Assembly: GCF_042477335.2 (NCBI RefSeq)
Contig: NC_091246.1
Coordinates: forward strand, 17,481,001 to 17,545,000
Reading direction: 5' to 3'
DNA from: Ovis canadensis
Taxonomy: Eukaryota; Chordata; Mammalia; Artiodactyla; Bovidae
Length of the DNA: 64,000 nt
The first letter of the stretch is position 1; every line of letters begins with the position of its first letter. A program made the translations under genes and the position numbers. Positions 23,886 to 35,366 of this stretch are shown piece by piece. Below the pieces are notes generated by a model. The model made no database searches, was not told where the DNA came from, and saw only the letters and a list, made by a program, of their open reading frames with translations.

Positions 23886-23960
23886 GGGCGCTGCCCCTTC
23901 GCCACCGCCTTTATAGGCATCGCCTTTTGTCTAGGGACCCACGGGGCCCCTTCCCCGCCC
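23886..23960 (-). promoter_or_regulatory. Minus-strand core promoter: GC box and TATA box
   Basis: On the minus strand a GC box, GGGCGGGG (23960-23953), is followed about 40 bases later by TATAAAGGC (TATAAA at 23915-23910). Transcription would start near 23885. The spacing and order are those of a standard TATA promoter, and the orientation is that of TAL2. Confidence 0.5.
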
Positions 23961-24499
23961 TAGACTCCCGCAGGTCCCTCCCATACCCACCCTCCACCCC
24001 TACATCCCCGCTTCCCGGGACCAGTCTCCCTGTGCCCTAGAACAGAGCAGAGGCGGAAGAAGCCCCAGCTTTGTGTAACGTTTGGGGCGCGAGGGGGTCC
24101 TGACACTCACCCGGACTACAGCATACCCCGGAGGGCGGAATGCAACTTACCAACCCTTTTCTACAGTGTCTACAAACCTCCGGAAGTGCGTGCCCCGAGG
24201 TCAACTCATCAACTCATCGGATGTCAATCATTTAAGCCCCAGTGAGTCTCCCAACTGTAGTTCAAGAACCACTTACTTCAAAACCATGGGTGAGGGAATG
24301 TATAGACTTCAACACCCACAGCCAAGACCACCAGATCAGGTTTCCTGGGAATAGGGTTAGAAATCTTGCCTTTTTACTAAGTGTCCCAGGAGATTAACAC
24401 ACACAGAGAAGTTTAACAGTCACTGCACTGGACAGATTCCCAGATTTATTCATCCCATGTTCCAGAGTGCCTCCTCCTTGGTCTTACTGCTTCTGTACT

Positions 24500-25140
24500 T
24501 TCCTCTTTCCATCTATTCTCCAGCATCACCCAGAATGATCCTTTGAAAACCCAAGTCAGGTTCCTGTTGCTTCTCACTCAAAACCCTCCTCTGGCTCCCC
24601 ATTTCACTCAGAATTAAGCTGAAGTCTTAACATTGGCTCCCAGATACCTTTTACCTGACTTGTCTGTTCCTTCTCTGCCTGAGATGAAGCTGAAGAAGTG
24701 TACTCAGCTCTAGCCACTCTGACATCTGTAGTTTCATGAACATTCCAGGCACCCTTCCTGCCTCAGGGCCTCTGCATGGTGTTTCCACTGTTTGCAACAC
24801 TCTTCTCTCAAAACCCAAATAGTTCCCTCCCTCACCTCCTTTGATTCATTCAGAAATTATTAATACTGAGTGTCTACTATGAGCCAGTGCCTGTTACAGG
24901 CACTGGGATTCAAACAAAACAGACACAAATTTCTGCCCTCAAGGAGCTGACATTCTTCAGGTCTTTGCTCAAATGTCACCTTCCCAATGAAGATTCTCTG
25001 ACCACAAGGTCTAAAACCGCACCTTCACACACACAAGGCTCTGCATCTTCCTACCCTGCTTTATTTTTCTCCTTAGTATTCACTGCTATGTAGTAATATT
25101 TTACTTATTTGTTTTGTCTGTCTCTCCAGTCCCACTGAAT
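24500..25140 (+). mobile_element. Ancient L2 LINE remnant
   Basis: The characteristic L2 3' sequence is recognisable, including AAACCCTCCTCTGGCTCCCC, TGCCTCAGGGCCTCTGCATG and CTTTGCTCAAATGTCACCTT. About 24840-24957 (GAGTGTCTACTATGAGCCAG...) is a different old repeat lying inside it. Confidence 0.75.
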
Positions 25141-25244
25141 AGGCATTCTTCAAATGCTGGTTAATAAATCAAACTTCTAGGTATCATACTCTCTGAAGGT
25201 ACCAGCATAGGATTTGGCACAATAAATTCACAGAGGCATTAATG

Positions 25245-25815
25245 CTTAGTGGGTAAGAGCAAAGGACTCTGGATTTGCATTACCCAGGTTGAAATCCCCT
25301 ATCTATCCACTTATATGACCATAGGCAAATCATGTAACTTCTCCCTACCTCAATTTCCTCATCTGTAAAATGGGGACAATAATAGGGTCATGAGGACTAG
25401 ATGAAGAAGACTCTTGGGAGTCCCTTGGACTGCAAAGAGATCCAGCCAGTCCATTCTGAAGGAGATCAACCCTGGGATTTCTTTGGAAGGAATGATGCTA
25501 AAGCTGAAACTCCAGTACTTTGGCCACCTCATGAGAAGAGTTGACTCATTGGAAAAGACTCTGATGCTGGAAGGGATTGGGGGCAGGAGCAGAAGGGGAC
25601 GACCGAGGATGAGACGGCTGGATGGCATCACAGACTCGATGGACGTGAGTCTGAGTGAACTCTGGGAGATGGTGATGGACAGGGAGGCCTGGCGTGCTGC
25701 GATTCATGGGGTCACAAGAGTCGGACACAACTGAGCGACTGAACTGAACTGAACTGAGGACTAAATGAGAAAAACAAAACAGGTAAAGAATTTAGCACTG
25801 GGCCTAGCACACAGT
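25245..25815 (+). mobile_element. MIR SINE split by a BovB
   Basis: The MIR left part at 25245-25404 (TTTCCTCATCTGTAAAATGG) continues at 25755-25815 (ACTAAATGAGAAAAACAAAA, then TTTAGCACTGGGCCTAGCAC). The BovB at 25405-25754 sits between them, flanked by 14-bp repeats 25391-25404 and 25755-25768 that differ at one base. Confidence 0.82.
25405..25754 (+). mobile_element. BovB LINE 3' end, inserted in MIR
   Basis: A short 5'-truncated copy. It reads [20 protein letters not shown] and then [20 protein letters not shown] through to the GACTGAACTGAACTGA tail. The target duplication is clear, so this is a single clean insertion and relatively young. Confidence 0.93.
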
Positions 25816-26636
25816 CAGACTAATGCAAATTTTACTCTGATAAATCACATTATTGTTACAACTACTGGCTCCCTCCCTTCCTTGTGAGAGGATTGTCATG
25901 TGACTGGCAGTGCTTCCCTGTAGGTAATTTAGGTAAAGAGACAGCTTGCTCCCTTCCAGGCTTGACCATGTGACTTACATCAGACAATGGAATGTGAATG
26001 GACTTGACTTGGTTGTAATGGATTAGAAGCTTTAAGAGTTATTGCTGATTGAGCTCAGTCATAAGAAAGTCATGTTGGGGGTTGCTCTCTGAAGAAACAA
26101 ACCCATAGCCAACTCCAGCCTTCATAATGTGAGACAGGAATAAATCTTTGCTGTTGTAAGCCATTGAGATTTGGGGGTTGTTTGCCCCCCTCTTCAAAAA
26201 AAAATGAATACAGTTCTTATTATAAATAAGAAAGCTATTGCCCAAATTGCTAGGTTCTCAGAGGGCAGGGAAGTTAAGAAAATTATATATCTGCCTTCAA
26301 GGAGTTAGTTCACAGTCTTTGGGAGGAAGAGGACATGACAAAAATGACCAAATACAAGGCACAGAGTCCTGAGTGCCAGAGAGTATGAAATTGGAGGTAG
26401 GGAGGCAAAGATTCTAGCTGGAGGATCAGCAATTGATCGTGGGAAGGATGACATTTAAACTAGGCCTTGAGGCAGGGCTGCCTCTGACATTGGTGGACCC
26501 AGGACAAGGGTACAAATGGAGACTACTGACCTATCCCCATCCCTTTTCTCTTCCCACCTCAAGCTGTCCTGCTCTGTGAGGGGCCTGGTATATAACATGG
26601 ACTCCCAGTCCACATGGACCTAAGAAAAAGGCCCGT
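25816..26636. other. Intergenic, no gene seen
   Basis: Unique-looking sequence with no coding potential that I can support. Confidence 0.4.
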
Positions 26637-26765
26637 GTTCAGTTCAGTTCAGTTCAGTCGCTCAGTCGTGTCCAACTCTTTGCGACCCCATGAATCGCAG
26701 CACGCCAGGCCTCCCTGTTCATTACCATCTCCCGGAGTTCACTCAGACTCACGTCCATGTAGGTT
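26637..26765 (-). mobile_element. BovB LINE 3' terminal fragment
   Basis: A short minus-strand piece from the TTCAGTTCAGTTCAG tail to ACTCAGACTCACGTCCATG. It is severely 5'-truncated. Confidence 0.92.
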
Positions 26766-27429
26766 CTGACAATGGACTCAAGGCCATTTGAGCAGAAATG
26801 CTGTGGTTCTGGATACAGAGTGTGATCTAAATTCAGGGGTTCCTGATACCCTAAGCATGGTCTAGAATGTGGGAAATGGGCAGGTACGTGGTGGGCACAG
26901 GAGTAGGGCCAGAGCAGGGCAGGGCCATCTAAAGCACAAAACCCAAGGCAGGGGCCTGGGCCGCCCGGGTACAAGAGTGGGAGATGCTGGGTAGGAATCA
27001 CACATGTAGGAGTGGAGGAGAGGGCAGTCCATGTGAAGACAACTGTGTGCCTCCAACATAAGAGTGATATGTTTAGATTTACAGGTTCCGAGGCTCATTC
27101 TGGCGTCAGAGGATGGACTGGAGGGTGGGTTGGAAAAAATGAATTGGTCAGTGATGCACAGGCTCAAAGGGGCCTTTGGGAACATACTCTAGTGTTTGCA
27201 GTGAGCAGCCCTGATTTGTCCTTTCTGCTGCCTGTCTCTGTGTGCCATTAAGGAGAACTGCTTTCTCACCGGGCCTCTTGGTGCCCATGCTTTTCCATCC
27301 TACCTCAGTCCTGATAGAGCACACATTAGAATTTAAACCAAGAACCTACATTATCCTTCCTCTCAGCCAAAGCCTGCGAGGTAATATATTCTTAATGGCA
27401 CATTCTACAGTTATAAAGAAGAAGTGTAC
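26766..27429. other. Intergenic, no gene seen
   Basis: Noncoding sequence between a BovB tail and a SINE cluster. Nothing further is recognised. Confidence 0.4.
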
Positions 27430-27705
27430 AGAGAAGGCAATGGCACCCCACTCCGGTACTCTTGCCTGGAGAATCCCATAGACGGAGGAGCCTGGTGGGC
27501 TGCAGTCCATGGGGTATTAAGAGCCGAACACGACTAAGCGACTTCACTTTCACTTTTCACTTTTATGCATTGGAGAAGGAAATGGCAACCCACTCCAATG
27601 TTCTTGCCTGGAGAATCCCAGGGACAGGGGAGCCTGGTGGGCTGCTGTCTATGGGGTTGCATAGAGTCGGACACGACTGAAGCGATTTAGCAGCAGCAGC
27701 AGCAG
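27430..27705 (+). mobile_element. Bov-A2 SINE with AGC microsatellite tail
   Basis: Two tandem Bov-A monomers, about 27430-27562 and 27570-27689, each with GAGAAGG..ATGGCA, CTTGCCTGGAGAATCCCA and a CGACT.AAGCGA end. A (GCA)n microsatellite of about five units follows at 27690-27705. This is the typical Bov-A2 structure. Confidence 0.9.
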
Positions 27706-27824
27706 GGCTTCCCTGGTAGCTCAGGTGGTAAAGAATCTGTCTGCAATGCAGAAGACCCCAGTTTGATCCTTGGGTTGGGAAGATCTCCTGGAGAAGGGAT
27801 AGGCTACCCACTCCAGTATTCTTG
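27706..27824 (+). mobile_element. Bov-tA SINE, truncated
   Basis: GGCTTCCCTGGTAGCTCAGG to CCACTCCAGTATTCTT. The 3' half is missing where the next SINE begins. Confidence 0.88.
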
Positions 27825-28040
27825 GGCTTCCCTGGTGGCTCAGACAGTGAAGAATCTGCCTGCAATGTGGAAAACCTGCGTTTGATCCCTGGATTGGGAA
27901 GATCCCCTGGAGGAGGGCGTGGCAACCCAATCTAGTAGTCTTACCTGGAGAAACCCCATAGACAGAGGAGTCTGGCAGGCTACAGTCCAAGGGGTCACAA
28001 AGAGTTGGACACGACTGAGCGACTAAGCAAAGCACAGCAC
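27825..28040 (+). mobile_element. Bov-tA SINE
   Basis: A complete plus-orientation copy from GGGCTTCCCTGGTGGCTCAG to ACACGACTGAGCGACTAAGC. It is third in a head-to-tail run of SINEs starting at 27430. Confidence 0.92.
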
Positions 28041-28229
28041 GGTAACTAGGAAGCAAGACTGGAAATATGTGAAGCTAAGGGAAACAACAATAATTGTAAA
28101 ACAGGATCTGTGTACAAGTGGACCAGGATCGAGAGAAAGGACAAAGGGAAAGATAAGGACTGCAGAGAATGGAGCACAGAGGTGCTAGCACAGTGCAACC
28201 GAGGTCAACATTTGGTTTCTTCTCCGAAG

Positions 28230-28680
28230 TCTCTTCTATGTTATTGCTGGTTTTATAATTTTTAAAATGGGGAAAGCATTTTGGTGCAGCATTCCACTAG
28301 CAGTGATTCTTCAGCGTGCTGTGCTGTCTTTCCTGCTGGTCCCACAGTGTGGAGAGTTTAGGGGCGAGGTCTTGCAGGGGAAGGGGTTGAAGTAGGAATT
28401 TACATAATCCGATTATCGGGGGATTAGGTTTGGGCAGCTAAACGCCTCTGTGTGCTTGAGCTAAGACCCTTACTATTCATGGCTCTCACCGCCCCCTGGA
28501 GAGACTGCACCTGCGGGAGGGAGGTGGGGACAGGGTCCTGGGGAGGGACGAGGGGGCTGGGGAGGGAACTAGGTCGTTAGGAGGGCTCCAGCTTTGTTAG
28601 CCTTTCTGATTCTGCTGACTTAATTGATCTGTCTGGATTAGCCTGTGATGCTGGATCTCTAGTCCTGTGTGCTGGGGTTG
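28230..28680. promoter_or_regulatory. Element B: candidate distal enhancer 5' of TAL2
   Basis: A repeat-free block about 10.6 kb upstream of the TAL2 ATG and about 4.3 kb upstream of the predicted start at 23885. It has CATAATCCGATTA (28403-28415; palindrome TAATCCGATTA), a second Lys50-type half site GGATTA (28421-28426), TGCACCTGC (28506-28514), a G-rich stretch 28515-28568, and TTAATTGATCTGTCTGGAT (28620-28638) running into another GGATTA (28635-28640). The three main cores match element A at 4.14-4.62 kb in order and orientation. The regulatory role is inferred from motif content and position. Confidence 0.5.
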
Positions 28681-29389
28681 TCAGCTTCAGGAAAGACCAA
28701 ACTGAGGTTTTCAGAAGGGATTCCGGTTAGCCCAGGTGATTGTGGGCTAAGGTCATTTTGGCTCAAGGTCAAGCACCAGCTGTATCCAGTCTTAAAACTC
28801 TCTTCTTCCCTGCTCATCTTAACCTCCTTCCCAGTTCCTAATTCTGCATTATCCAGGCCCCAACACATCCATCTTTTTCTCCATTTATGCAGTTATACAT
28901 CCAGCCCTCCTTCCATGCATTTATTGTTAAGCTTCCATCAGTTTATTCATCACATGAATTAGCTGGTTCTTGACAGTTAATAGAATTTACTAGTCAATCC
29001 TAGATAGGTTTTGTTCCTTCAAGTGTACTACCTTTCAAGTTAATTTTGGTACTTTGACATAGAAAACTTCGACATTTTCACATTCATTAATAAAGTGTTA
29101 CATACAGTTATTCAAAGTTTTTAAAACTATCTCGATATTTACTTTATCATCTTTCTCATTCCTTGTATATTTATGACTTCTCTGTTATTAGCTTTGCAGA
29201 GCTTGTCCATTTTTCTTTTAAAAAACTACCTCTATGGTTCATCATTTTTCTCATTTTCTAATGTATTAATTTATACTATCTTTTAAATTTTTTTGGACCT
29301 TCTAGGTTCCATCTTCTTTCAAAAATTGGTGTAACTGGTTTATAACACTATATAAGCTTCATGTGTACAATAATATATGTCAACTTCTG
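28681..29389. other. Intergenic, AT-rich
   Basis: No gene is seen. From about 29000 the composition becomes like old L1 sequence. Confidence 0.4.
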
Positions 29390-29470
29390 TTCAGCTCAGT
29401 CCAGTTCAGTCGCTCAGTCGTGTCTGACTCTTTGTGACCTCATGGACTGCAGCACGCCAGGTTTCCCTGG
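29390..29470 (-). mobile_element. BovB LINE 3' terminal fragment
   Basis: About 80 bases from the 3' end of BovB (CAGTTCAGTCGCTCAGTCGT to GCAGCACGCCAGG). It is inserted in old L1-like sequence. Confidence 0.88.
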
Positions 29471-30560
29471 ATACTACCAAAAGTAGAGAGTGCTCACCAT
29501 CAAAAGCTGTTTCCCTCTGTCACAATACAGTGGCCCCTCTTTAGCTATTGTGCCCCATCCCCACCCCTTTCCCTCCTAGTAAGAACTACTCCATTTTCTA
29601 CATCTAAGTTTTACTTTTTTTAAGTATTCCACGAGTAAAATCATACTGTATTTGCCTTTCTCCCTTTGACTTCTTTCACTTTCTACTATATCTTTGTTAC
29701 ATCAGCTCTTTTTCATTTGCCTGTGTTTATTTTGTCCCTTCTCTACCTTCCATTCTTAGATTGTCCATTAATTTACATTCTTTTTAAAAAGAACAGCACT
29801 TCAGGCTATGAATTTTCTTCTGATACGTCTTTGATGTCATCCTGCATTTCCACTCGAGTATCTTTGCCGTTAACCTCTAACACGGGTTGTTTAAGTTTTC
29901 TTTTGGAGAGGTTTTTTGTTGTTGTTGTTTAATTTCCTTATTGTGGTATTTTTTTGGTAAACACCTGCTATTAATTTCTAATTTTCTTGCAGTGTAGTCA
30001 AAGATATATCTTGTATTATTTTTGCTTTAGGATATTTACTGAGAGTTTCTCTTTGGTAAAACATGATCAGCTTCCATAAATGACCCATAGGTAACAGAAA
30101 AGGAGGTATACCCTCTGTTTGAAAAATAAAATTTTTTATATATATCCACTAAATTGATCTTCTATATTCATGGGAGTTTGGGTCTATTTGATCTGTTAGA
30201 ATTATGTGAATATCTTCCTCTACTGTTTTGTGTCTGTTTCCTTCCTTTTGGTTTTTCCAGGAGTGTTTGCTTTAGATTTTTATACCCTGAAATACAAGGC
30301 ATTTCATACATAAAGACTCATGGAAGTTTTGACTTAAGAGAACTGTGCCCTGTGTCAACATAAAATGATCTTCTTTGCCTTGCTTCTTGTCATGAATTCC
30401 ATTTTGTTTTATGATACTACAACTCCTGTTTTTAAATTTGCATTTTCCAAATAAACTGTTCTTTTACAATTAAATTTGTCAATATGAGGGTGTTACTTTT
30501 GGTCATAGGTTTTATCTTTCTGTGACATTTTATTTGGGAAATTTAGGTTCCCTTGAGTCC
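29471..30560 (-). mobile_element. Old L1-like remnants
   Basis: Diverged T-rich sequence resembling mammalian-wide L1 ORF2/3' UTR in reverse (for example CTTATTGTGGTATTTTTTTG and TTCTTGCAGTGTAGTCAAAG). The subfamily and exact ends cannot be set by eye. Confidence 0.45.
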
Positions 30561-31002
30561 TTTGGTTTCTTAAAGGAGCCCCCCCATCTCCATTTTGGAT
30601 TCTTTAAAACAAGTCTCATTCCAGTTTATTTGCTTTCAATGAATGAACATAAGACAGTGACAACTCATTCTCCAACGGTTGCCTCCAGCCTGCCCCACTC
30701 TCCATCAGAAGTCACATAACTTGTTTCTGTAAAGTGAATGCTTCTAAGGCCAAGGAAGGAGTTTCTTTAATGACTGTTTAAGGAAATGAGAAGAACATTC
30801 TGGTTGCTGTATGGAGGGGGCCAAGAAATGATGTGGGGAGACTAGGAGGCTGTGATAGGGATACAGCCAAGAGGATGATGGATTGACAAAGGGGGTGGCA
30901 TCAAGCACCAACTCCAGGCCACACACTGAATTCTTTATCCCTTATGTAGCACTAAGTACTAGGTGTCATGCTAGGCATTTTACCCAATTTTCTCATTCTT
31001 TA
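30561..31002. other. Intergenic, no gene seen
   Basis: Unique-looking noncoding sequence between old L1 and BovB. Confidence 0.35.
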
Positions 31003-31645
31003 TGAAATAGATGGGGAAACAGTGGAAACAGTGGCTGACTTTATTTTTCTGGGCTCCAAAATCACTGCAGATGGTGACTGCAGCCATGAAATTAAAAGAT
31101 GCTTACTCCTTGGAAGGAAAGTTATGACCAACCTAGACAGCACATTGAAACGCAGAGACATTACTTGGTCAACAAAGGTCCGTCTAGTTAAGGCTGTGGC
31201 TTTTCCAGTGGTCATGTATAGATGTGAGCGTTGGACTATAAAGAAAGCTGAGCGCCAAAGAATTGATGCTTTTGAACTGTGGTGTTGGAGAAGACTCTTG
31301 AGAGTCCCTTGGCCTGCAAGGAGATCCAACTAAGTCCATCCTAAAGGAGATTATTGGTAGGACTGGGTGTTCATTGGAAGGACTGATGTTGAAGCTGAAA
31401 CTCCAATACTTTGGCCACCTGATGCGAAGAGCTGACTCATTGGAAAAGATTGTGATGCTGTGGAAGATTGAGGGCAGGAAGAAAAGGGGATGACAGAGGA
31501 TGAGATGGTTGGATGGCATCACTGACTCAATGGACATGGGTTTGGGTGGACTCTGGGAGTTGGTGATGGACAGGGAGGCCTGGCGTGCTGCAGTTCATGG
31601 GGTCACAAAGAGTAAGACATGACTGAGCGATTGAACTGAACTGAA
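31003..31645 (+). mobile_element. BovB LINE 3' part
   Basis: It starts at EIDGETVETVADFIFLGSK and runs through SHEIKRCLLLGRKVMTNLDS and [20 protein letters not shown] to the CGATTGAACTGAACTGAATG end. A frameshift near 31330 and stops break the frame. Confidence 0.93.
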
Positions 31646-31717
31646 TGAAAAATTAAATATTTTCATTATAAACTTACATTAACAACAAGTTGTTATCCTA
31701 GACAAAACAAAATATTG

Positions 31718-31913
31718 TGAAAATGAAAGTCACTTAGTCATGTCTCTTTGCGACCCCATGGACTGTAGCCCATCAGTCTCCTTTGTCCATGGATTTCTCC
31801 AGGCAAGAATACTGGAGTGGGTTGCCATTTCCTTTTTCAGGGGATCTTCCCAACCCAGGGATTGAACCTGGGTCTCTTGCATTTCAGGCAGACTCTTTAC
31901 TGTCTGAGCCACC
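31718..31913 (-). mobile_element. Bov-tA SINE with 12-bp target duplication
   Basis: A reverse-orientation copy ending CTGTCTGAGCCACC. The perfect direct repeat AACAAAATATTG flanks it at 31706-31717 and 31914-31925, which defines the insertion exactly. Confidence 0.94.
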
Positions 31914-31925
31914 AACAAAATATTG

Positions 31926-34900
31926 CTCCCACAGAATTTAGCTCCCAAATAAATTTAGTATTTCCCTAAATACTAAAATGTATGCCCAAACAAGTCTTCA
32001 CATGTAGCTGACTGTATTACTAGCAGTACTTATACAAACATCTTTCCAGAGCCAGCAGAGGCTATAAATTCTCATGGATTTAATGTCACTCCATTCACAG
32101 GACCCACAGGGCAACTGATTGATGAGTACCCCTCCTCTGAGACTCTTCCTGCCACCCCTCCTCTAACATCCCCCAAATAGAAAAATAACAGAGCAAGTAG
32201 CTAGCTCCTCTATGATGAAAGTGGGTGACGTGGGAAACCAGGGTATGTGGAAGGGAGAAATACACTGACATGGCCCATTGGGAAGGGTGGGAGCTTTGGT
32301 CTTCTCTCCCAAGAAAAGAGAGATTTGGCTTTTCATCATCATTTTGGGACTTCCCTGAGATTATTCCCTAGTCGTGACAGAAAAGTGAAGATGCTAGAAT
32401 CTTTAGACCAGAGTCCCTAAGGTACACAGGTTTTGTAGCCCTGGACATACTTATAGATAGGAACAACAGAGGAAAAAAAATGATACTGATTAGGAGAAAA
32501 CAAACCTGCTGAACTAGGTTTTCCCCTGTAGCACACAGTGACTTTCCTTGACAAAGGAGGAGAAATAACATTACACTGTAAACACAATTATCCTTACTTG
32601 GAAGCTTGCCACAGCCTGTTACCAAGCATCCTGCATCTAGGAGTCAGCAAATGACGGTCCTCAACTGGATCCACACGTGAGGAGCCCTGTTTGAATAAAG
32701 CGGGTAGGGGTGGGGAGAGTGATCTATCCACAATCCGGAATCAGATTTGCAAAGGCTCCCTGCACTGTTGTTTAACACTGTTCAACTGCCTCGTTGATGC
32801 CCTTTCTTCTTGTCTCCCCTCTTTTCTATCTGCTAACCCAGTGCCTTGCCTGGGATGAGCACAATGATGAGGTTACTGGTTTGGATTTAAGTAGAGGAAT
32901 TTTTTAATTTGTTTAAAGGCTCACTGATGCACGGTAACATTCTCAATTAAATTGGCCAGTTGCTTAAGAAATCAAAAGTTGGTCAAATTGGAAAAAAATA
33001 CTCTTCTGAGCCTGTTTTCTATAAAATGGGGGTGATAAATATTCACTGATACGCAGTAGACTAAGTGGGAAAAATTACTGAGGAATACCAAGTGGAAAGC
33101 AGTCTGGCAAAGAAGCTGAGAGGCCCTTCATTAGGCTTTGGAGGCAGACTGGAATTTGAATTTCTGCTCCAAAACCAGCTGCCATACTGGGCAGTTACTT
33201 AACTCCTCCCAGTCTCAATTTTCTCAGCTGTAAAGTGGAAATAATATCAACTTCATGGGTTGTTGCAAGATTCAGTGTTCTAATGTATGTAAAGTTAATG
33301 CTTGGGAATAAATGCTAAAGTATAGCTGATCAATAAACAATCATTTTATTACCAGAAAACTTTACCGAAAAACTAGACAGGGAATATGAACACGTGCCTC
33401 TAATTCCCCCTAATCAAAAGGCACTTTTTTTCTTTCATTTGCTCAACCCATTATCTTGGCTGTCACCTCTCTCCTTCCAGTTGCTTTGGATCTTGTGCTA
33501 CTTACTAAAGAAGCATTTATTTCCTTCCACTAACTGAAGCCAACATTGCAGGGCTGGATGAATGAAGGAGATGTCAGAGGAAGAGAAGGAAAAACTTCTC
33601 TTGACCAGCAGGCTCTCTCTTACAGTTAATTTTCACTCTCCAGCTCCCTAGACCCAAGGCCCCTTGGTAACCTCCCCCTGGCCTGCCCTAACATTTCGCC
33701 ACCAAGACACCTGGTGTTGAGGCTGGGTGGGTATTTCATTTTTGTCCAGAGCAAATGTTGACAGTTGCAGCAGAAACCAGGGCACACAACGGCTTCAAGT
33801 GAGTGGGCTTTTCTTCCCTTAGTTACCAGTTAGGGGGATGCACACACAGCCCTGAGTGTGCCCAGCTGCGGACACTCTCAAGACCAGGCTGGCTTGGCCT
33901 CAACTCTGTAGGCCTGGAGCTGTGAGTGCTTCTATTTCCAGCCAATAAACCCGAGGGCAGTGGGAAAGTAAGGGCAGTGAGGGTGGGCAAAGCCAGGTAC
34001 TGGAGAAAAGAAAAGGGTGGGAATGCGACTCCCTTTTTTCTCTTTATACTCTCTGGTCTTTGTAAGAGACATGATTCATGAATGGGTCCCCTAGATGAGG
34101 ATTTAGATGCTCTGTGGGTAGCAGATAAGAGTGCAGCCTTCTTGCAGAGAGTAAATTCATTGCATACTCCTCATAAAGTCAATAATGTCAGGCTTATCAG
34201 CTGTCCTCATTCCCCACTCAGCCCCTGGGGAACCAGGACTTGAAATAAAGGCTGCAGCTCCAAAGACTGGAGAGTGGAGGTGCAGCACTGGGCTGGGGAG
34301 GGGCCTTTGCTGAATTTTAGGCAGGTGGGGGAAATCTGCCAGGCCTGAATTGCCCAGAGCCCTGAGCTTCCCAGACTGGCAAATCCCACACCAAACCCAT
34401 ACACTGAGGGGATGAAGGAGGTACCCCTGGTCCCCTCAGATCCAGCAGATGTTTCTGGGAGGCTCTCAGGGACTTCTTAGGAAGAGCAATGTCAGTTGTT
34501 AGCATAAGCTGTACTCCCAGGACAAGGAGAACACCTCCTCTTTACCCATTGGAAACCAGAGTCTCCAGAAGTCAAGAGAAACTAGGGAGATGAGGGTCAG
34601 GCTAAGGTCCAGAACTGAACATCTTGACTGCGCCCTTTTCCTTTCCTGGCTTCAGTTCCCAGCTCCCACAGCCAGGCCTTACAGTGTTCCCACAGGAGGG
34701 CCCATCCTGTTCTGGTTCTACCTGAAGTAGCAGGTATAGAAATGGCTCCAGCCTCTTCCCTACGTCTGTCACATTACCTACACTGTGGTACCCAGGCCTA
34801 ACTGGGTACCCTGACTTCCCCTGAGCCAAGGATCTCACTATCAAGTCTCCTGCCTCAATTCATCTAACTGAGCCTTGGCTTTCAAATGCCTGTTCTAACT

Positions 34901-35366
34901 CTTGGAACCCTCTGGATAAGACCCCACCCTGGTCCCAGCATGCTTCTCTGAGACCTGTACCACTGATCTTGAGCTCCACTTCCTAGAGCAACAGCAACTG
35001 CCCCTCAGCTTCGAGATCTCCCCGCTCCTGGACTCCCTGTGTCTTTGCCTGGCACTAGATGGAAATTCCTAGGAGTGACTTCACCTGAGCCCCCGGAGTA
35101 GCTTATCCCTACCTGGCAAGGTATCTGTGCTCTGACCCTACAACTGAGAGATCCCAGGGTTCTGGGAATGAGTTTCTGTGAACCTCAATTTTCCCACATC
35201 TCTACTCTGGCCTTAAAAGAACTTCATGAATGTTTAGTGAGTCAGTGAATGAACCACAGTCCTAGCACAGAGGCTATGAGTAGTAATCTAGCCAGAAAGT
35301 TTACTGAAGACATCATGCTCTGATTCAAATAAACTTTTCCCATTTTCTCTCATCTAAACTTTACAG
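31926..35366. other. Large noncoding stretch with one MIR
   Basis: About 33130-33330 (TTTTCTCAGCTGTAAAGTGG) is a plus-strand MIR. The remainder (3.2 kb) contains no recognised exon, promoter or young repeat. It is the longest stretch of apparently unique DNA upstream of TAL2, so other regulatory sequence could lie here. Confidence 0.5.

Larger units (their letters stand above)
23560..24110. promoter_or_regulatory. GC-rich, CpG-containing promoter region upstream of TAL2
   Basis: Strikingly richer in C+G and in CpG than the AT-rich surroundings (for example CGCCCCGCCGACACGCGCT near 23610). It is the only such segment in the window. It holds the minus-strand core promoter described separately and no young repeat. 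A CpG-rich segment upstream of a developmental regulator fits a TAL2 promoter. Confidence 0.6.

Noticed and set aside
23726..23920. Minus-strand 64-codon frame in the CpG-rich region
   Set aside because: The start codon lies upstream of the predicted TATA box and the frame crosses the predicted splice donor; GC-rich DNA gives such frames by chance.
27706..28040. tRNA-like sequences in SINEs, considered as tRNA genes
   Set aside because: They are the tRNA-derived heads of Bov-tA SINEs, diverged and followed by SINE bodies; no intact cloverleaf is supported.
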